Assembly (NCBI GenBank): GCA_002713215.1 | Contig: PAVO01000055.1 | Coordinates: 1 to 64,000, forward strand | Origin: Crocinitomicaceae bacterium | GTDB lineage: Bacteria > Bacteroidota > Bacteroidia > Flavobacteriales_G > Salibacteraceae | DNA: 64,000 nucleotides | Direction: 5' to 3' | Shown here: positions 27,114-35,561 of the stretch, piece by piece | Layout of the letters: each line of letters starts with the position of its first letter | Numbering within the stretch: the stretch's first letter is position 1 | Notes under the pieces: model-generated | The model's database searches: none | What the model saw: the letters and a program-made list of their open reading frames with translations, nothing else | What the model was told of the DNA's origin: nothing | Position numbers and translations under genes: made by a program

Positions 27114-27208
27114 TTCGACTTCACTCAATCACCTTATTTAAAGAATAATAATGTAATTGAAGTATCCGAGACGACCACTGAGCGAAGTCGAGGTGGAGTC
27201 GAAGGGTA
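27114..27208. repeat. REP-like inverted repeat between ATP-grasp and C45 genes
   Basis: TTCGACTTCACTCA at 27114-27127 is inverted at 27179-27192 (TGAGCGAAGTCGAG) with one or two mismatches, and CCAC at 27175-27178 pairs with GTGG at 27193-27196. GAGTCGAAGG follows. TTCGACTTCGCTCA-type palindromes are, as I recall, a widespread intergenic repeat in Bacteroidota genomes. Confidence 0.6.
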
Positions 27209-27216
27209 CGTAAAGA

Positions 27217-28212
27217 ATGTTCTTATACCTAAGAAGCATAGCGGAAGATAGTCCGGGAGAAAAATGGAAGAAAGCTTTTGATAAGGCCTGGCCCTATTAT
27301 AAAAAGTGGTTTGTTTCGGAAGGCTATAGTTCTCGACCAGGGTACCTCACATCAAGTGAAAAGCTAAAAGAGTTTATGCCGGAACTCTATCCCATCTACA
27401 AACAACTTTGTGAGTTGGCTGGAGATGGCGACCTCGAATCTCGTTTTTTGAGTCAGTATTCCCCTCCTCCTTTCATGTCAGGTTGTTCGCAAATAGCCTG
27501 GACAAAGGACGCTAATATGCTCATTCGCAATTACGATTATTCTCCTCGTTTGTTTGAGGGTATATTATTAAAGTCCAACTGGTTAAAACCCGTTATTGGC
27601 ATCAGTGATTGCCTTTGGGGCTTGCTGGACGGAATAAATGCCGATGGGCTTACTATTTCGCTCACTTTTGGGGGGCGAAATATTTCAGGAGACGGCTTTG
27701 GAGTTCCATTGGTTATGCGTTATGTACTGGAAACCTGTTCAACCATAGAAGAAGCCATTCAAGTTTTTCATCGAGTACCGGTTCATATGAGCTATAATGT
27801 GACCATACTGGACAAGAATAAGCACTTTGTAACTGTATTTCTATCCCCTGACAGACCGGTAAGTGTGGTTGCCACCTGTATAGGAACCAATCATCAGCAC
27901 AGTGTAGAGTGGGAAAATTATGCATCTATGTCAGCCACGCTTCCCAGAATGCAATTCCTCGAAAAATGCCTATACAATCCTGAGGAAACATCACGATCAA
28001 TCAAGCAAAAATTTATGCATGCTCCTCTGTACAACACCCAATTCGAAAAAGGATTTGGAACCTTGTACACGGCCATATACGATCTTGAAAAATTTGAATG
28101 CCAAATTCGCTGGCCCAATAAAAAGAAGACCTACAGCTTCGATAATTTTGAAGAAGAAAAGCTTCAGATCAATTTGAGTAAAATGTTCTTTGGCCAGAAG
28201 CTTGGGATTTAG
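27217..28212 (+). CDS. C45-family Ntn-hydrolase (acyl-CoA:6-APA acyltransferase/penicillin acylase-like)
   Basis: A 331-aa Ntn-hydrolase of peptidase family C45. The predicted nucleophile is C90 (MSGCSQIAW), which becomes N-terminal after autoproteolysis. It is followed by RNYDYSP (about 104-110), a DGINADGLTISLTFGG stretch with typical oxyanion residues, and an HMSYNVTILD segment. No signal peptide is seen, so the protein is likely cytoplasmic. Family members cleave or transfer acyl groups on amides. It is the second gene of the operon starting at 25604. The pairing suggests it trims, transfers or recycles the ligase product. Confidence 0.83.
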   Translation: MFLYLRSIAEDSPGEKWKKAFDKAWPYYKKWFVSEGYSSRPGYLTSSEKLKEFMPELYPIYKQLCELAGDGDLESRFLSQYSPPPFMSGCSQIAWTKDANMLIRNYDYSPRLFEGILLKSNWLKPVIGISDCLWGLLDGINADGLTISLTFGGRNISGDGFGVPLVMRYVLETCSTIEEAIQVFHRVPVHMSYNVTILDKNKHFVTVFLSPDRPVSVVATCIGTNHQHSVEWENYASMSATLPRMQFLEKCLYNPEETSRSIKQKFMHAPLYNTQFEKGFGTLYTAIYDLEKFECQIRWPNKKKTYSFDNFEEEKLQINLSKMFFGQKLGI

Positions 28213-28215
28213 TTC

Positions 28216-29844
28216 TTAGTTAACCATCAGTTTTTTAACACCTGCATCAGAATCTGTTGTCCACCTTATTAAATAAGTTCCACTTTTTATATGTGCAGGT
28301 AACGGGTAGGTAGAAGATTCATTCGCTACAACCTCGTAACTAGTAATTAATTGCCCTCGTAGGTCAACCAACTCAAGAGAGGAAAGAACCCTGGAACTTA
28401 ATACGCCAAAAGTGTTGGTTGCCGGGTTTGGATATACCGTAATCTCATACCCCAAATCATCAGGATTACTCACCAAACTATTAAGGCAACTGGCGGTTCC
28501 AATGGTTGAAGTTTCAAAATTTTGACCCTTTAAAAACGCCTTGGAAGCTGCAAAATTATCTCTGAGCGTATTTATGTTTTTTAAATAATTGGTCGAGTTA
28601 GCTGTATCATATCCATATCCAAATGCTACCGTAAATTGTTTCTCTTCTCCCTGATTCAAATTGAAAGCGGGCATAGACATTACCCCTCTCCTATCTGCGG
28701 GCAAATTACCTGCAGAAACCTCCGTCCAACCTTTTCTTGCAACAGGATCTCCAGTGTAAACGAAGTTGGAGCGTTGGGGACCAGCACCAGAGTTTAAATG
28801 CCCATTTTTCCCGTATACCAAATGAGTACTATCCTTCCACATTGATTTTAGATAGTTGTGATACTCGCTGGCAATACTTGGATCTCCGGTAACAGAAACA
28901 TCGTTATTGAAGTACATAAAACTGTTTAACGTATCGGTCATATACCCCATACCAACAACGGGTGGGGTCTTCCCAAATCCGTCATAACCGGAGCAGTCAT
29001 TATCATTAAAATCTCCATTGTAGACATACACTAAATTAGAAGACGAATCTGCCCCGATATAATCATCCAAAGGACAGCCTAAATCAAAGTCCGTAAACTG
29101 ACCTACAGTAACGGATTCCAGGTCATAAGGTGATCTGTTTTTTATAGTATAGTCAACAAAAATTGTTGAATTAACAGCATGGTTAGCGGATTTATTCCAG
29201 CCATAAACCATAACATGAATCTCCAACCCGATTTTTCGCCCATTACTACTTGTATGGTTTCGGGCTGAATCGTTGATAATAAAATAAATAGCCTGGTCTC
29301 CTTTAATAAATGGGTAATCGCCATTTGCCGGGTCATAACATCCGTTTGAGTTAACATCAATGTATGGAGCCAAATCGTCAAATTCACCAAAAGAACGATT
29401 CGCAACTGCTGGCCAATCTTTAATGGCATCAATCATGGCATAGCCTGACAGGTTGTAATTCTGTTTATGAAATTCAATTTCGGATTTGTTTAGTTTAATG
29501 ATTGATCGCTGGTTGTTGGTTATGTGTTTATTTACGGTGCCTGCAAAATAATCCCGACCAGAGTATTTATCTGCGGCGACCAACAGGGTTCCACTTTTCC
29601 TTTTCGCAGATATCCAGAGGCTGCTCTGAAAAATCCCATGTGCCCTTTTGCTTCCTTCCAATTCAAAACGGGAACCAAACCCCGAATCCATGGGCGCTGT
29701 AAAAAGTTTTCCATTGTCGTTTACGCATGCTTTGATGTTATTAATGTCCATGTATTTATGAGATTGAGCTCTCACATAATGGTCACCCAGTAATAAAATT
29801 AGTGTTGCAGCCAATATTCCCTTCCACTTAGTCAAATCAATCAT
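28216..29844 (-). CDS. T9SS type A sorting domain-containing protein
   Basis: A 542-aa secreted protein. The signal peptide spans about residues 1-27 (ending RAQ). The body contains Asp/Asn-rich turns such as DLAPYIDVNSNGCYDPANGDYP, suggestive of calcium-stabilised beta folds, and a YTIKNRSPYDLESVTVGQFTDFDLG segment common in large Bacteroidota surface proteins. The last 80 residues form a type A sorting domain (VYPNPATNTFGV, then SLELVDLRGQLI, then IKSGTYLIRWT). No catalytic motif is recognised. The gene converges with the C45 hydrolase, with only 3 bp between stops and no clear terminator. Confidence 0.85.
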   Translation of the reverse strand: MIDLTKWKGILAATLILLLGDHYVRAQSHKYMDINNIKACVNDNGKLFTAPMDSGFGSRFELEGSKRAHGIFQSSLWISAKRKSGTLLVAADKYSGRDYFAGTVNKHITNNQRSIIKLNKSEIEFHKQNYNLSGYAMIDAIKDWPAVANRSFGEFDDLAPYIDVNSNGCYDPANGDYPFIKGDQAIYFIINDSARNHTSSNGRKIGLEIHVMVYGWNKSANHAVNSTIFVDYTIKNRSPYDLESVTVGQFTDFDLGCPLDDYIGADSSSNLVYVYNGDFNDNDCSGYDGFGKTPPVVGMGYMTDTLNSFMYFNNDVSVTGDPSIASEYHNYLKSMWKDSTHLVYGKNGHLNSGAGPQRSNFVYTGDPVARKGWTEVSAGNLPADRRGVMSMPAFNLNQGEEKQFTVAFGYGYDTANSTNYLKNINTLRDNFAASKAFLKGQNFETSTIGTASCLNSLVSNPDDLGYEITVYPNPATNTFGVLSSRVLSSLELVDLRGQLITSYEVVANESSTYPLPAHIKSGTYLIRWTTDSDAGVKKLMVN

Positions 29845-30035
29845 TTTATTGAAGTTTGTTAATACCTGATTATTGTAAAATTCTATCTCAACAAACGTAT
29901 TGACCTGGGTCCTGCGAACTTTTGGAACTCACTTAATGGTTAGCTTAAATTATTCATTGGTAGTCCCCACCACTAAACAGAAGAACAGGACCTTTTAACT
30001 CCGTAATAAGACCATTTAATTTTCCAATAAATGAA

Positions 30036-30066
30036 CCAACTACTTGACCAATATGTTGGATATTTG
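30036..30066 (+). promoter_or_regulatory. probable promoter for the aldehyde dehydrogenase gene
   Basis: A TTGACC -33-like element and GATATTTG, one base from TAnnTTTG, are spaced about 19 bp apart, which matches the Bacteroidota pattern. It lies about 28 bp before the ATG at 30095. Confidence 0.45.
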
Positions 30067-30094
30067 CAGCCATTTCCAAGAATAATTGTCCGCT

Positions 30095-31534
30095 ATGTAT
30101 AGCAACATACTGAAAAACGAGAATTACATTAATAGTCAATGGCACGCAACCGGAAACGGCAAGTTTCTTCCTGTCACTGACAAATACACACAACAGGAAA
30201 TTGCACAGGTTCCATTCTGTACCAATGAGCAGATGGAAGAAGCTATTGCTGCTTCCGTAACCGGTTTTGAAGAATTAAAAAGCTGGTCAGCAGGCCAGCG
30301 CAGTGAAGCACTGGAAAAGATGAGGGTAGTCCTGGTTGAGCAACAGGAAGAGTTTGCGCAACTTATTGCCGCAGAAGCGGGAAAGCCTATTGGCTATGCC
30401 AGGGGTGAAATAGCACGTTGCATTGATACGTTAAAAACTGCGGTTTCAGAAGCCTTGCGTTTTGATGGCGAAATGGTACCCATGGATTATAACAATGGTG
30501 AAGGAAAGGTTGCTTTTACAAGACGGTTCCCCATTGGACCTATTGCGGCAATTTCTCCGTTCAACTTTCCGTTAAACCTGGCCCTACATAAAATTGCACC
30601 TGCCATTGCGTGTGGGTGTAGCATTGTTCTAAAACCGGCACCGCAAACTCCGTTGGTTGCTTTGGCTTTCGCGAAATTGGTAGATGACTTAAACTGTCTT
30701 CCTAAAGGAGCATTTAGTGTGTTAGTTGCCGATATTCCCGAAGCGGAAAAACTGGTTAGGGACGAACGTATGAAAATGTTATCGTTTACAGGAAGTCCCC
30801 AAATTGGATGGCACCTAAAAAATATCATTGGGAAGAAAAAAGTGGCCCTGGAACTGGGTGGTAATGCGTCAGTAATAGTTGACGAAAGTGCTGATTTGGA
30901 ACAAGCCGCCAAACTAACTGCAATAGGTGCTTATCTCTATGCCGGCCAAATTTGTATCTCAACCCAGCGGATTCTGGTACACCACAAGGTCTTTGACACT
31001 TTTAAACCCCTTCTGATTGCAGAAGTTGAAAGACTTCAGGTGGGTGACCCCCGGAATGAAAAAGTTATGGTTGGACCTATTATTCAACCGGTCCATGTTC
31101 AGCGAATAAAAGAATGGGTAGATGAAGCCATTGAAGGTGGTGCAGAATTGCTGACCGGAGGAAAAATTCTTAGTGAGGAAAATGGATTATATGCTCCCAC
31201 CCTTCTGACAAATACCAAAAAAGGAATGAAGGTTTGTGACCTGGAAGCTTTTGGCCCGGTGGCCACTCTAAAAAAGGTAGACTCTTTTGAACAAGCTGTT
31301 TCTATTAGCAATGATTCTACTTTCGGATTGCAAGCGGGTGTATTCACCAATCAGTTTGATCACGTTAAAAAAGCTCATGAAGAATTGGAAGTTGGAGGTG
31401 TTATGATTAACAACATTCCTGGCTTTAGAATAGACAGCATGCCCTATGGAGGTGTTAAGGATAGCGGATTGGGAAGAGAGGGTATAAAATACACCATGGA
31501 AGAAATGACCGAACCAAGACTTATAGTGTACTAG
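30095..31534 (+). CDS. NAD(P)-dependent aldehyde dehydrogenase
   Basis: The start is taken at the ATG at 30095; an in-frame TTG lies three codons upstream. The about 479-aa enzyme has the aldehyde dehydrogenase layout: nucleotide-binding SPFNFPLNLALHK, the catalytic Glu in LELGGNASVIV, and the nucleophile Cys in AGQICIS. It ends with the GLGREGIKYTMEEMT segment seen in the family. It oxidises an aldehyde to an acid with NAD(P)+. Substrate branches cannot be told apart from sequence alone; lactaldehyde/glycolaldehyde or succinate semialdehyde types are possible. It is a single-gene unit with a likely promoter just upstream (TTG at about 30036, GATATTTG at 30059-30066). Confidence 0.88.
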   Translation: MYSNILKNENYINSQWHATGNGKFLPVTDKYTQQEIAQVPFCTNEQMEEAIAASVTGFEELKSWSAGQRSEALEKMRVVLVEQQEEFAQLIAAEAGKPIGYARGEIARCIDTLKTAVSEALRFDGEMVPMDYNNGEGKVAFTRRFPIGPIAAISPFNFPLNLALHKIAPAIACGCSIVLKPAPQTPLVALAFAKLVDDLNCLPKGAFSVLVADIPEAEKLVRDERMKMLSFTGSPQIGWHLKNIIGKKKVALELGGNASVIVDESADLEQAAKLTAIGAYLYAGQICISTQRILVHHKVFDTFKPLLIAEVERLQVGDPRNEKVMVGPIIQPVHVQRIKEWVDEAIEGGAELLTGGKILSEENGLYAPTLLTNTKKGMKVCDLEAFGPVATLKKVDSFEQAVSISNDSTFGLQAGVFTNQFDHVKKAHEELEVGGVMINNIPGFRIDSMPYGGVKDSGLGREGIKYTMEEMTEPRLIVY

Positions 31535-31582
31535 TAACTTGGTTCACCGGCCTAATAATAAATCAAATACAAAACTTTTACA

Positions 31583-32350
31583 ATGAGACATTTAATACTA
31601 CTTTTTGCAATTGGCTCTTTTTTACTTACTTCATGTGGTAATATTGAGGAAGAATACGTAATAAATACGGACGGATCGGGTACTTATACCGTAAAGTCGG
31701 ATATGATACCAATGATGATCGATATGACAGTTTCAATGACCAAAGCATTCTCTAAAGATTCCACCCTTAACGAGGACAGTTTGAGAATGGCTGTTGAGGA
31801 AAAAGTTTGGAAAGACTTTGAAGGGTCAATAGATTCTACCATTGACTACAGTGACAAAATGCCGGACAGCCTCATGGAAAAACCGGAAGTTCAACATATC
31901 ATGAAAAACCTACGTGGTTTTATGCAGGGTAGCAAAAAAGAACAGCAGCTTTTTGTTGGTGCTACCTATAGTTTTTCGGACAATAAAGACCTGGAAGGGT
32001 TCTATAATTTCATGAATAAACAAAATCAAAATTCTGAAAATACAAAAGATCCTTTATCCTCTTTTAAATCACCTAACACTAAAACCAGTATTACCCTAAA
32101 TGGTAAGGTATTTACACGAAAAACTGTACTGATAAAAGAAGGGGATTTACCCGAAAACACTGAAAAAATTGTAACATCGATGACCAATGAAGCCAAGTAT
32201 CGAACTACGGTAATAATGCCTAGGAAAATTAAGACTGCTGAAGGGAATGGATTGGTGGAGTTTAAAGGGAAAAAGGCTGTTTTTGAATACGATTACATGG
32301 CTTATATGAAAGGAAAAGCCGATACTGATTTTATAATTACCCTCAAATAA
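31583..32350 (+). CDS. hypothetical lipoprotein
   Basis: A 255-aa predicted lipoprotein. The first 18 residues are hydrophobic and end in LTSC, a lipobox with Cys18. The mature part starts with VINTDGSGTYTVKSDMIPMM, a pattern seen in Bacteroidota lipoproteins of unknown function, then has acidic and Met-rich helical stretches. A C-terminal beta-rich segment follows. It begins 48 bp after the aldehyde dehydrogenase; a link between the two is unproven. Function unknown. Confidence 0.7.
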   Translation: MRHLILLFAIGSFLLTSCGNIEEEYVINTDGSGTYTVKSDMIPMMIDMTVSMTKAFSKDSTLNEDSLRMAVEEKVWKDFEGSIDSTIDYSDKMPDSLMEKPEVQHIMKNLRGFMQGSKKEQQLFVGATYSFSDNKDLEGFYNFMNKQNQNSENTKDPLSSFKSPNTKTSITLNGKVFTRKTVLIKEGDLPENTEKIVTSMTNEAKYRTTVIMPRKIKTAEGNGLVEFKGKKAVFEYDYMAYMKGKADTDFIITLK

Positions 32351-32393
32351 AGAGGTTAGAGTTCCTTCGATTCGATAAAATCAGGGGCAAAGC

Positions 32394-33632
32394 TTAGGTG
32401 TATACCAACTTAAAGTATAGGTAGTACAAGGCAAATCCCAATAAAATAACCAGGCTGATTTTTGTCCAGGCTGTTTTAAAATTGGAAAAATTGAGGTCAC
32501 TCTCTTTTCTTGCGTATTGAATGGCTTTAAAATTCAGAATGGCCAGTAACGGAGTTGTCAAAAAGGATACGGTGGTGGCAAAATCAACCATCTGCTTCAT
32601 GTTATCCATAAACAGATATACGATTACCTGAGAACCAATCCCAAGTATAATCAGGTATATAATGTAGGAGTTAACTGTAAACTTATTGGCTTTTTTAACC
32701 AGCAACTGAGATGCTTCGGAAACTACCCTTGGAAATGCGTCGAGGCACGTAATAATGGTGCTAAACATGGTCGTAAATGCGGCAATGGCTATAATCCAAA
32801 AAGCCCAATCACCCAACAAGCTAGAGTACAGATTGATAAGTTGTGCAGAGAACTGAATTCCCCCAGCCGCTAGCTCTTGCCCGCTTTTATAGAATACCCC
32901 AGCTCCTAAACTCAAAAACAATAACGCCAGAACTGCAGTTCCAATGAACCCAATATTAAAATCAATATTACTTTTTTGGCTTATCTCGGGCATAGTAGCC
33001 TGTTTTTCTACCTGCCAAACGGAATGCCAAATGGATATATCCATAGGGGCTGGCATCCAACCAATGAAAGCAATAAGAAAAAGAAGATGAGCTGGCTCAG
33101 ACCAATTAAAAACAGGTAAATCGCCTGGACTATCATGATTGATTCCGGTGGAAAGTAAAAAGGCGGTTACCGTTGTAACACTTAGCAACACAATTACCCA
33201 CTTAATTAATCGATCCAGAAGGGAATACTTACCAATTAACAATATTAACGTGCAGAATAAAATCAATACGCTGGTCCATAGTTTTACGTCAAACTGAAGG
33301 TGAAAAATATTTTCAGCCAATCCGGCTGTAACCACACTAATGGCTGCAATAACTGCAAACATAGAAGCGGCTGATAGTGTAATGAATGCCCACAAGGCCC
33401 AATTTCCAATCTGCTTATAACCCGACAAAATGGATTTACCAGTATGTTGAGCATACAATGGTCCCATTAAAAAGAAGGGGTATTTTACCAAATGAGCAAT
33501 AACAATTACCCAAATTAACCCATAACCAAATTGGGCACCTGCACGCGTAGATTGAACCAGATGCGAAACCCCAACCGCAGCACCAGCGTAGAGCAATCCC
33601 GGACCTAATTTTTTAATAATGGAGTTTAACAT
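32394..33632 (-). CDS. Nramp-family-like membrane transporter with altered metal-site motifs
   Basis: A 412-aa integral membrane protein with about 11 TM segments and the LeuT-like layout of Nramp (SLC11) carriers. TM1 begins GPGLLYAG and ends RAGAQFGYG, as in Nramp. The DPGN metal-binding motif between them is replaced by AVGVSHLVQ (about 19-27), and the TM6 MPHN motif appears as GWMPAPMDISIWHS. The canonical metal-binding Asp and Asn are therefore missing. The protein is likely a transporter of a different ion or small substrate, though NRAMP-like annotation is usual. It converges with the lipoprotein gene at 32350 and has no operon partner. Confidence 0.8.
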   Translation of the reverse strand: MLNSIIKKLGPGLLYAGAAVGVSHLVQSTRAGAQFGYGLIWVIVIAHLVKYPFFLMGPLYAQHTGKSILSGYKQIGNWALWAFITLSAASMFAVIAAISVVTAGLAENIFHLQFDVKLWTSVLILFCTLILLIGKYSLLDRLIKWVIVLLSVTTVTAFLLSTGINHDSPGDLPVFNWSEPAHLLFLIAFIGWMPAPMDISIWHSVWQVEKQATMPEISQKSNIDFNIGFIGTAVLALLFLSLGAGVFYKSGQELAAGGIQFSAQLINLYSSLLGDWAFWIIAIAAFTTMFSTIITCLDAFPRVVSEASQLLVKKANKFTVNSYIIYLIILGIGSQVIVYLFMDNMKQMVDFATTVSFLTTPLLAILNFKAIQYARKESDLNFSNFKTAWTKISLVILLGFALYYLYFKLVYT

Positions 33633-33694
33633 TACGAATGCTAAACAAATATGGTAAAAGTTGAATGAAATGGCTGATGAGCAATCCCAGAGGC

Positions 33695-34081
33695 TTAATT
33701 TCCTTTACTCGATGTAGATAGTTCAAATCGAGGAATGGCTACTTCCAAAATTTCATCTTCATTCTCTCTTTTAAACAGATAGGCTCCTTCCATCCAACCC
33801 AAATCGGATTTTAAGTCACAATAGGACTGGTACCTGTATATTTCTCCGGGAAGTAAAATGGGTTGCTCTCCAATAACACCCTTGCCTTTAACTTCACGCT
33901 TGGGTGCCAGGCTATCAAATATTAGCCACTGACGAGTTAGCAATTGAACAGAAAATGAATTTTTGTTTTGAATGGAAACATCGTAACCAAAAAGAAAATG
34001 GTTTTTATCAGGATCACTGTTTTGGTTTAAAAAACAGCTGTAAACCCTAATTTCAATTCCAGATGTTGTTAACGTTACCAT
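33695..34081 (-). CDS. apaG: ApaG family protein
   Basis: A 128-aa protein matching ApaG along its length: VTLTTSGIEIRV at the start, then YDVSIQNKNSFSVQLLTRQW, the GKGVIGEQPILLPGE block and a YQSYCDLKSDLGWMEGAY motif. ApaG is a small fibronectin-like beta fold linked to cobalt/magnesium resistance in enterobacteria and to F-box-associated proteins in eukaryotes; its biochemical role remains unclear. It lies 51 bp after the T9SS plug gene on the same strand, with a perfect palindrome between them. The start ATG at 34081 is conventional. Confidence 0.9.
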   Translation of the reverse strand: MVTLTTSGIEIRVYSCFLNQNSDPDKNHFLFGYDVSIQNKNSFSVQLLTRQWLIFDSLAPKREVKGKGVIGEQPILLPGEIYRYQSYCDLKSDLGWMEGAYLFKRENEDEILEVAIPRFELSTSSKGN

Positions 34082-34097
34082 TTATAATAATCTACCC

Positions 34098-34121
34098 GAA
34101 AGGTAGAAATTTCTACCTTTC
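34098..34121. promoter_or_regulatory. 24-bp perfect palindrome upstream of apaG
   Basis: The arms are GAAAGGTAGAAA and TTTCTACCTTTC, adjacent with no spacer, lying between the plug-protein stop (34132) and the apaG start (34081). It could be an operator, or a short terminator-like hairpin for the upstream gene, but there is no good T tract. Confidence 0.4.
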
Positions 34122-34131
34122 TTAATTATTA

Positions 34132-35442
34132 CTAACGCTGATTATTATTCAACGTTGGATAATCAGTTGAATTTAATCCAACTAATCGGACATAATCATC
34201 AGTAACTCCGCGGTAGTAAACCAGAATGGTATACTCGTTCAAGGTCTCGCTAAAAGACCCTTCAACAGGCCTAAGGTCGCCTACCTCACTACGTTCTGAT
34301 AAAAAATGGTAATGCCAGTTATAGACGCCCTGCTTCAAATAGACTCGTTGTTGATATCTTTTTTTATCGGCATTGTATTTCATCTTGAATTTAGGGCTGT
34401 GTTCGTGCTGTGAAAGCTCGCCAAAAATGTAAAAATCGCCACCTTTATCTTCATATTCACTTTCTATGTAGAAATAAACCATTGCGTATTCAGGATCAAT
34501 AGAAACATTACTTGGTCCGGTCATTCCAATTACCCGGGAGCCAAAAATGTTGGTATTTCTATCAATAAGCGAATGCTGAACTTTTGGTTTGACCTTGGTT
34601 GTAAATATGTGTACTGTATCAGGCCGTTTTAAACTACCTTCAACATTTTCTGAATTAATATTAAAATTAGATATATCGATAAACCGCTGCTCGTTTCCTG
34701 CCCAAAAAGTGTTTTGTTCATCATAATTATAGGTAAGCGAATTACCAGACATAAATTGCGGCTTTAAATCTGTAATAGCATTGTCCCATCGCCAGTTCTG
34801 CAAAACAGCCACCTTAACATTTTGATCGGGGTTTGAAATGTTCAGTTTCGGATGATTGATCACAAAATCAACCTCCTGTTTCGAAAATCGATAGGTTGGA
34901 TCAAAAGCTCTTCCAACATCCATTTCAATGGATACCAGATTTTCTACAACGTAGAATCTGCGGGTTAACAACACGTCATCAGGGTTATTGTTTTTGTACA
35001 CCTTAATGATATAATTACCGGAGGCAATAATCTGGATTTCATCGTTTGGAAAGCTTAATGAATAATTGATATACTGTTGATACATGGTCCGGCTGTAACT
35101 ATAATCCGTCAAATAACCTTCTTCTAGCCCATTTGCATATCGATAATAATCCAAATCGCTTTTTTTCCAACTCTCGTCGCAATGGATTATCGTATAATTG
35201 ACATCATACAGGTCCCTATTAAAATCATCGAACGACAGAACCAACTTACCCCCACCGCCTAAATAATGTACAGGCGGAGAACTGGGGTTACCTGCCTGGT
35301 ACATACTAACCGTATGAATATTATCCTTGTAAATCTTGTTCTTGTATTCTACTGGCGTCGGAATTAATTCATCGTCAAAGGACTCAACCTGAGCCTGTAG
35401 TTGCGTCGAAAGAAAAAGAAGAAACAAGGTGAGTACCCTCAT
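34132..35442 (-). CDS. type IX secretion system plug protein (DUF5103)
   Basis: A 436-aa exported protein with a signal peptide (about 1-17). It matches DUF5103, now known as the T9SS plug-protein domain: an N-terminal beta domain with HYLGGGGKLVLSFDDF, the YTIIHCDESWKKSDL motif, the DYSYSRTMYQQYINYSLSFPND segment, and a C-terminal beta domain (QGVYNWHYHFL, then EYTILVYYRG). In structural work on the SprA translocon the plug protein closes the pore from the periplasmic side. It fits the T9SS cargo genes in this window. A TACATTTG box sits only 4 nt upstream of the ATG, so the transcript may be leaderless. Confidence 0.88.
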   Translation of the reverse strand: MRVLTLFLLFLSTQLQAQVESFDDELIPTPVEYKNKIYKDNIHTVSMYQAGNPSSPPVHYLGGGGKLVLSFDDFNRDLYDVNYTIIHCDESWKKSDLDYYRYANGLEEGYLTDYSYSRTMYQQYINYSLSFPNDEIQIIASGNYIIKVYKNNNPDDVLLTRRFYVVENLVSIEMDVGRAFDPTYRFSKQEVDFVINHPKLNISNPDQNVKVAVLQNWRWDNAITDLKPQFMSGNSLTYNYDEQNTFWAGNEQRFIDISNFNINSENVEGSLKRPDTVHIFTTKVKPKVQHSLIDRNTNIFGSRVIGMTGPSNVSIDPEYAMVYFYIESEYEDKGGDFYIFGELSQHEHSPKFKMKYNADKKRYQQRVYLKQGVYNWHYHFLSERSEVGDLRPVEGSFSETLNEYTILVYYRGVTDDYVRLVGLNSTDYPTLNNNQR

Positions 35443-35446
35443 GAAA

Positions 35447-35454
35447 CAAATGTA
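35447..35454 (-). promoter_or_regulatory. -7 box 4 nt before the plug-protein ATG
   Basis: TACATTTG on the minus strand, then TTTC, then ATG. A start site 4-8 nt downstream would fall on or beside the start codon. This is one of three cases in the window. Confidence 0.5.
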
Positions 35455-35488
35455 GAATTAGAAACGGCAATATATGGCTATAAACAAA

Positions 35489-35540
35489 AAAAGCGCCACT
35501 TTCCGATTCCCGATAGCTATCGAGGCGGAAGGACGCTTTT
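35489..35540 (-). terminator. intrinsic terminator after peroxiredoxin gene
   Basis: AAAAGCG/CGCTTTT outer arms and CTTTCCG/CGGAAGG inner arms surround a CGATAGCTATCG loop palindrome. It lies after the stop at 35562 on the minus strand. Confidence 0.7.
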
Positions 35541-35561
35541 AAATTTAGAGTTTAATTTCTA

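Noticed and set aside
29954-30073. Short minus-strand frame of about 39 aa (MAANIQHIGQVV...).
   Set aside because: No ribosome site, no known family, and it overlaps the promoter region of the aldehyde dehydrogenase gene. Not supported.
30487-30912. 141-aa open frame opposite the aldehyde dehydrogenase gene.
   Set aside because: Antisense shadow of a conserved enzyme; no start context or domain.
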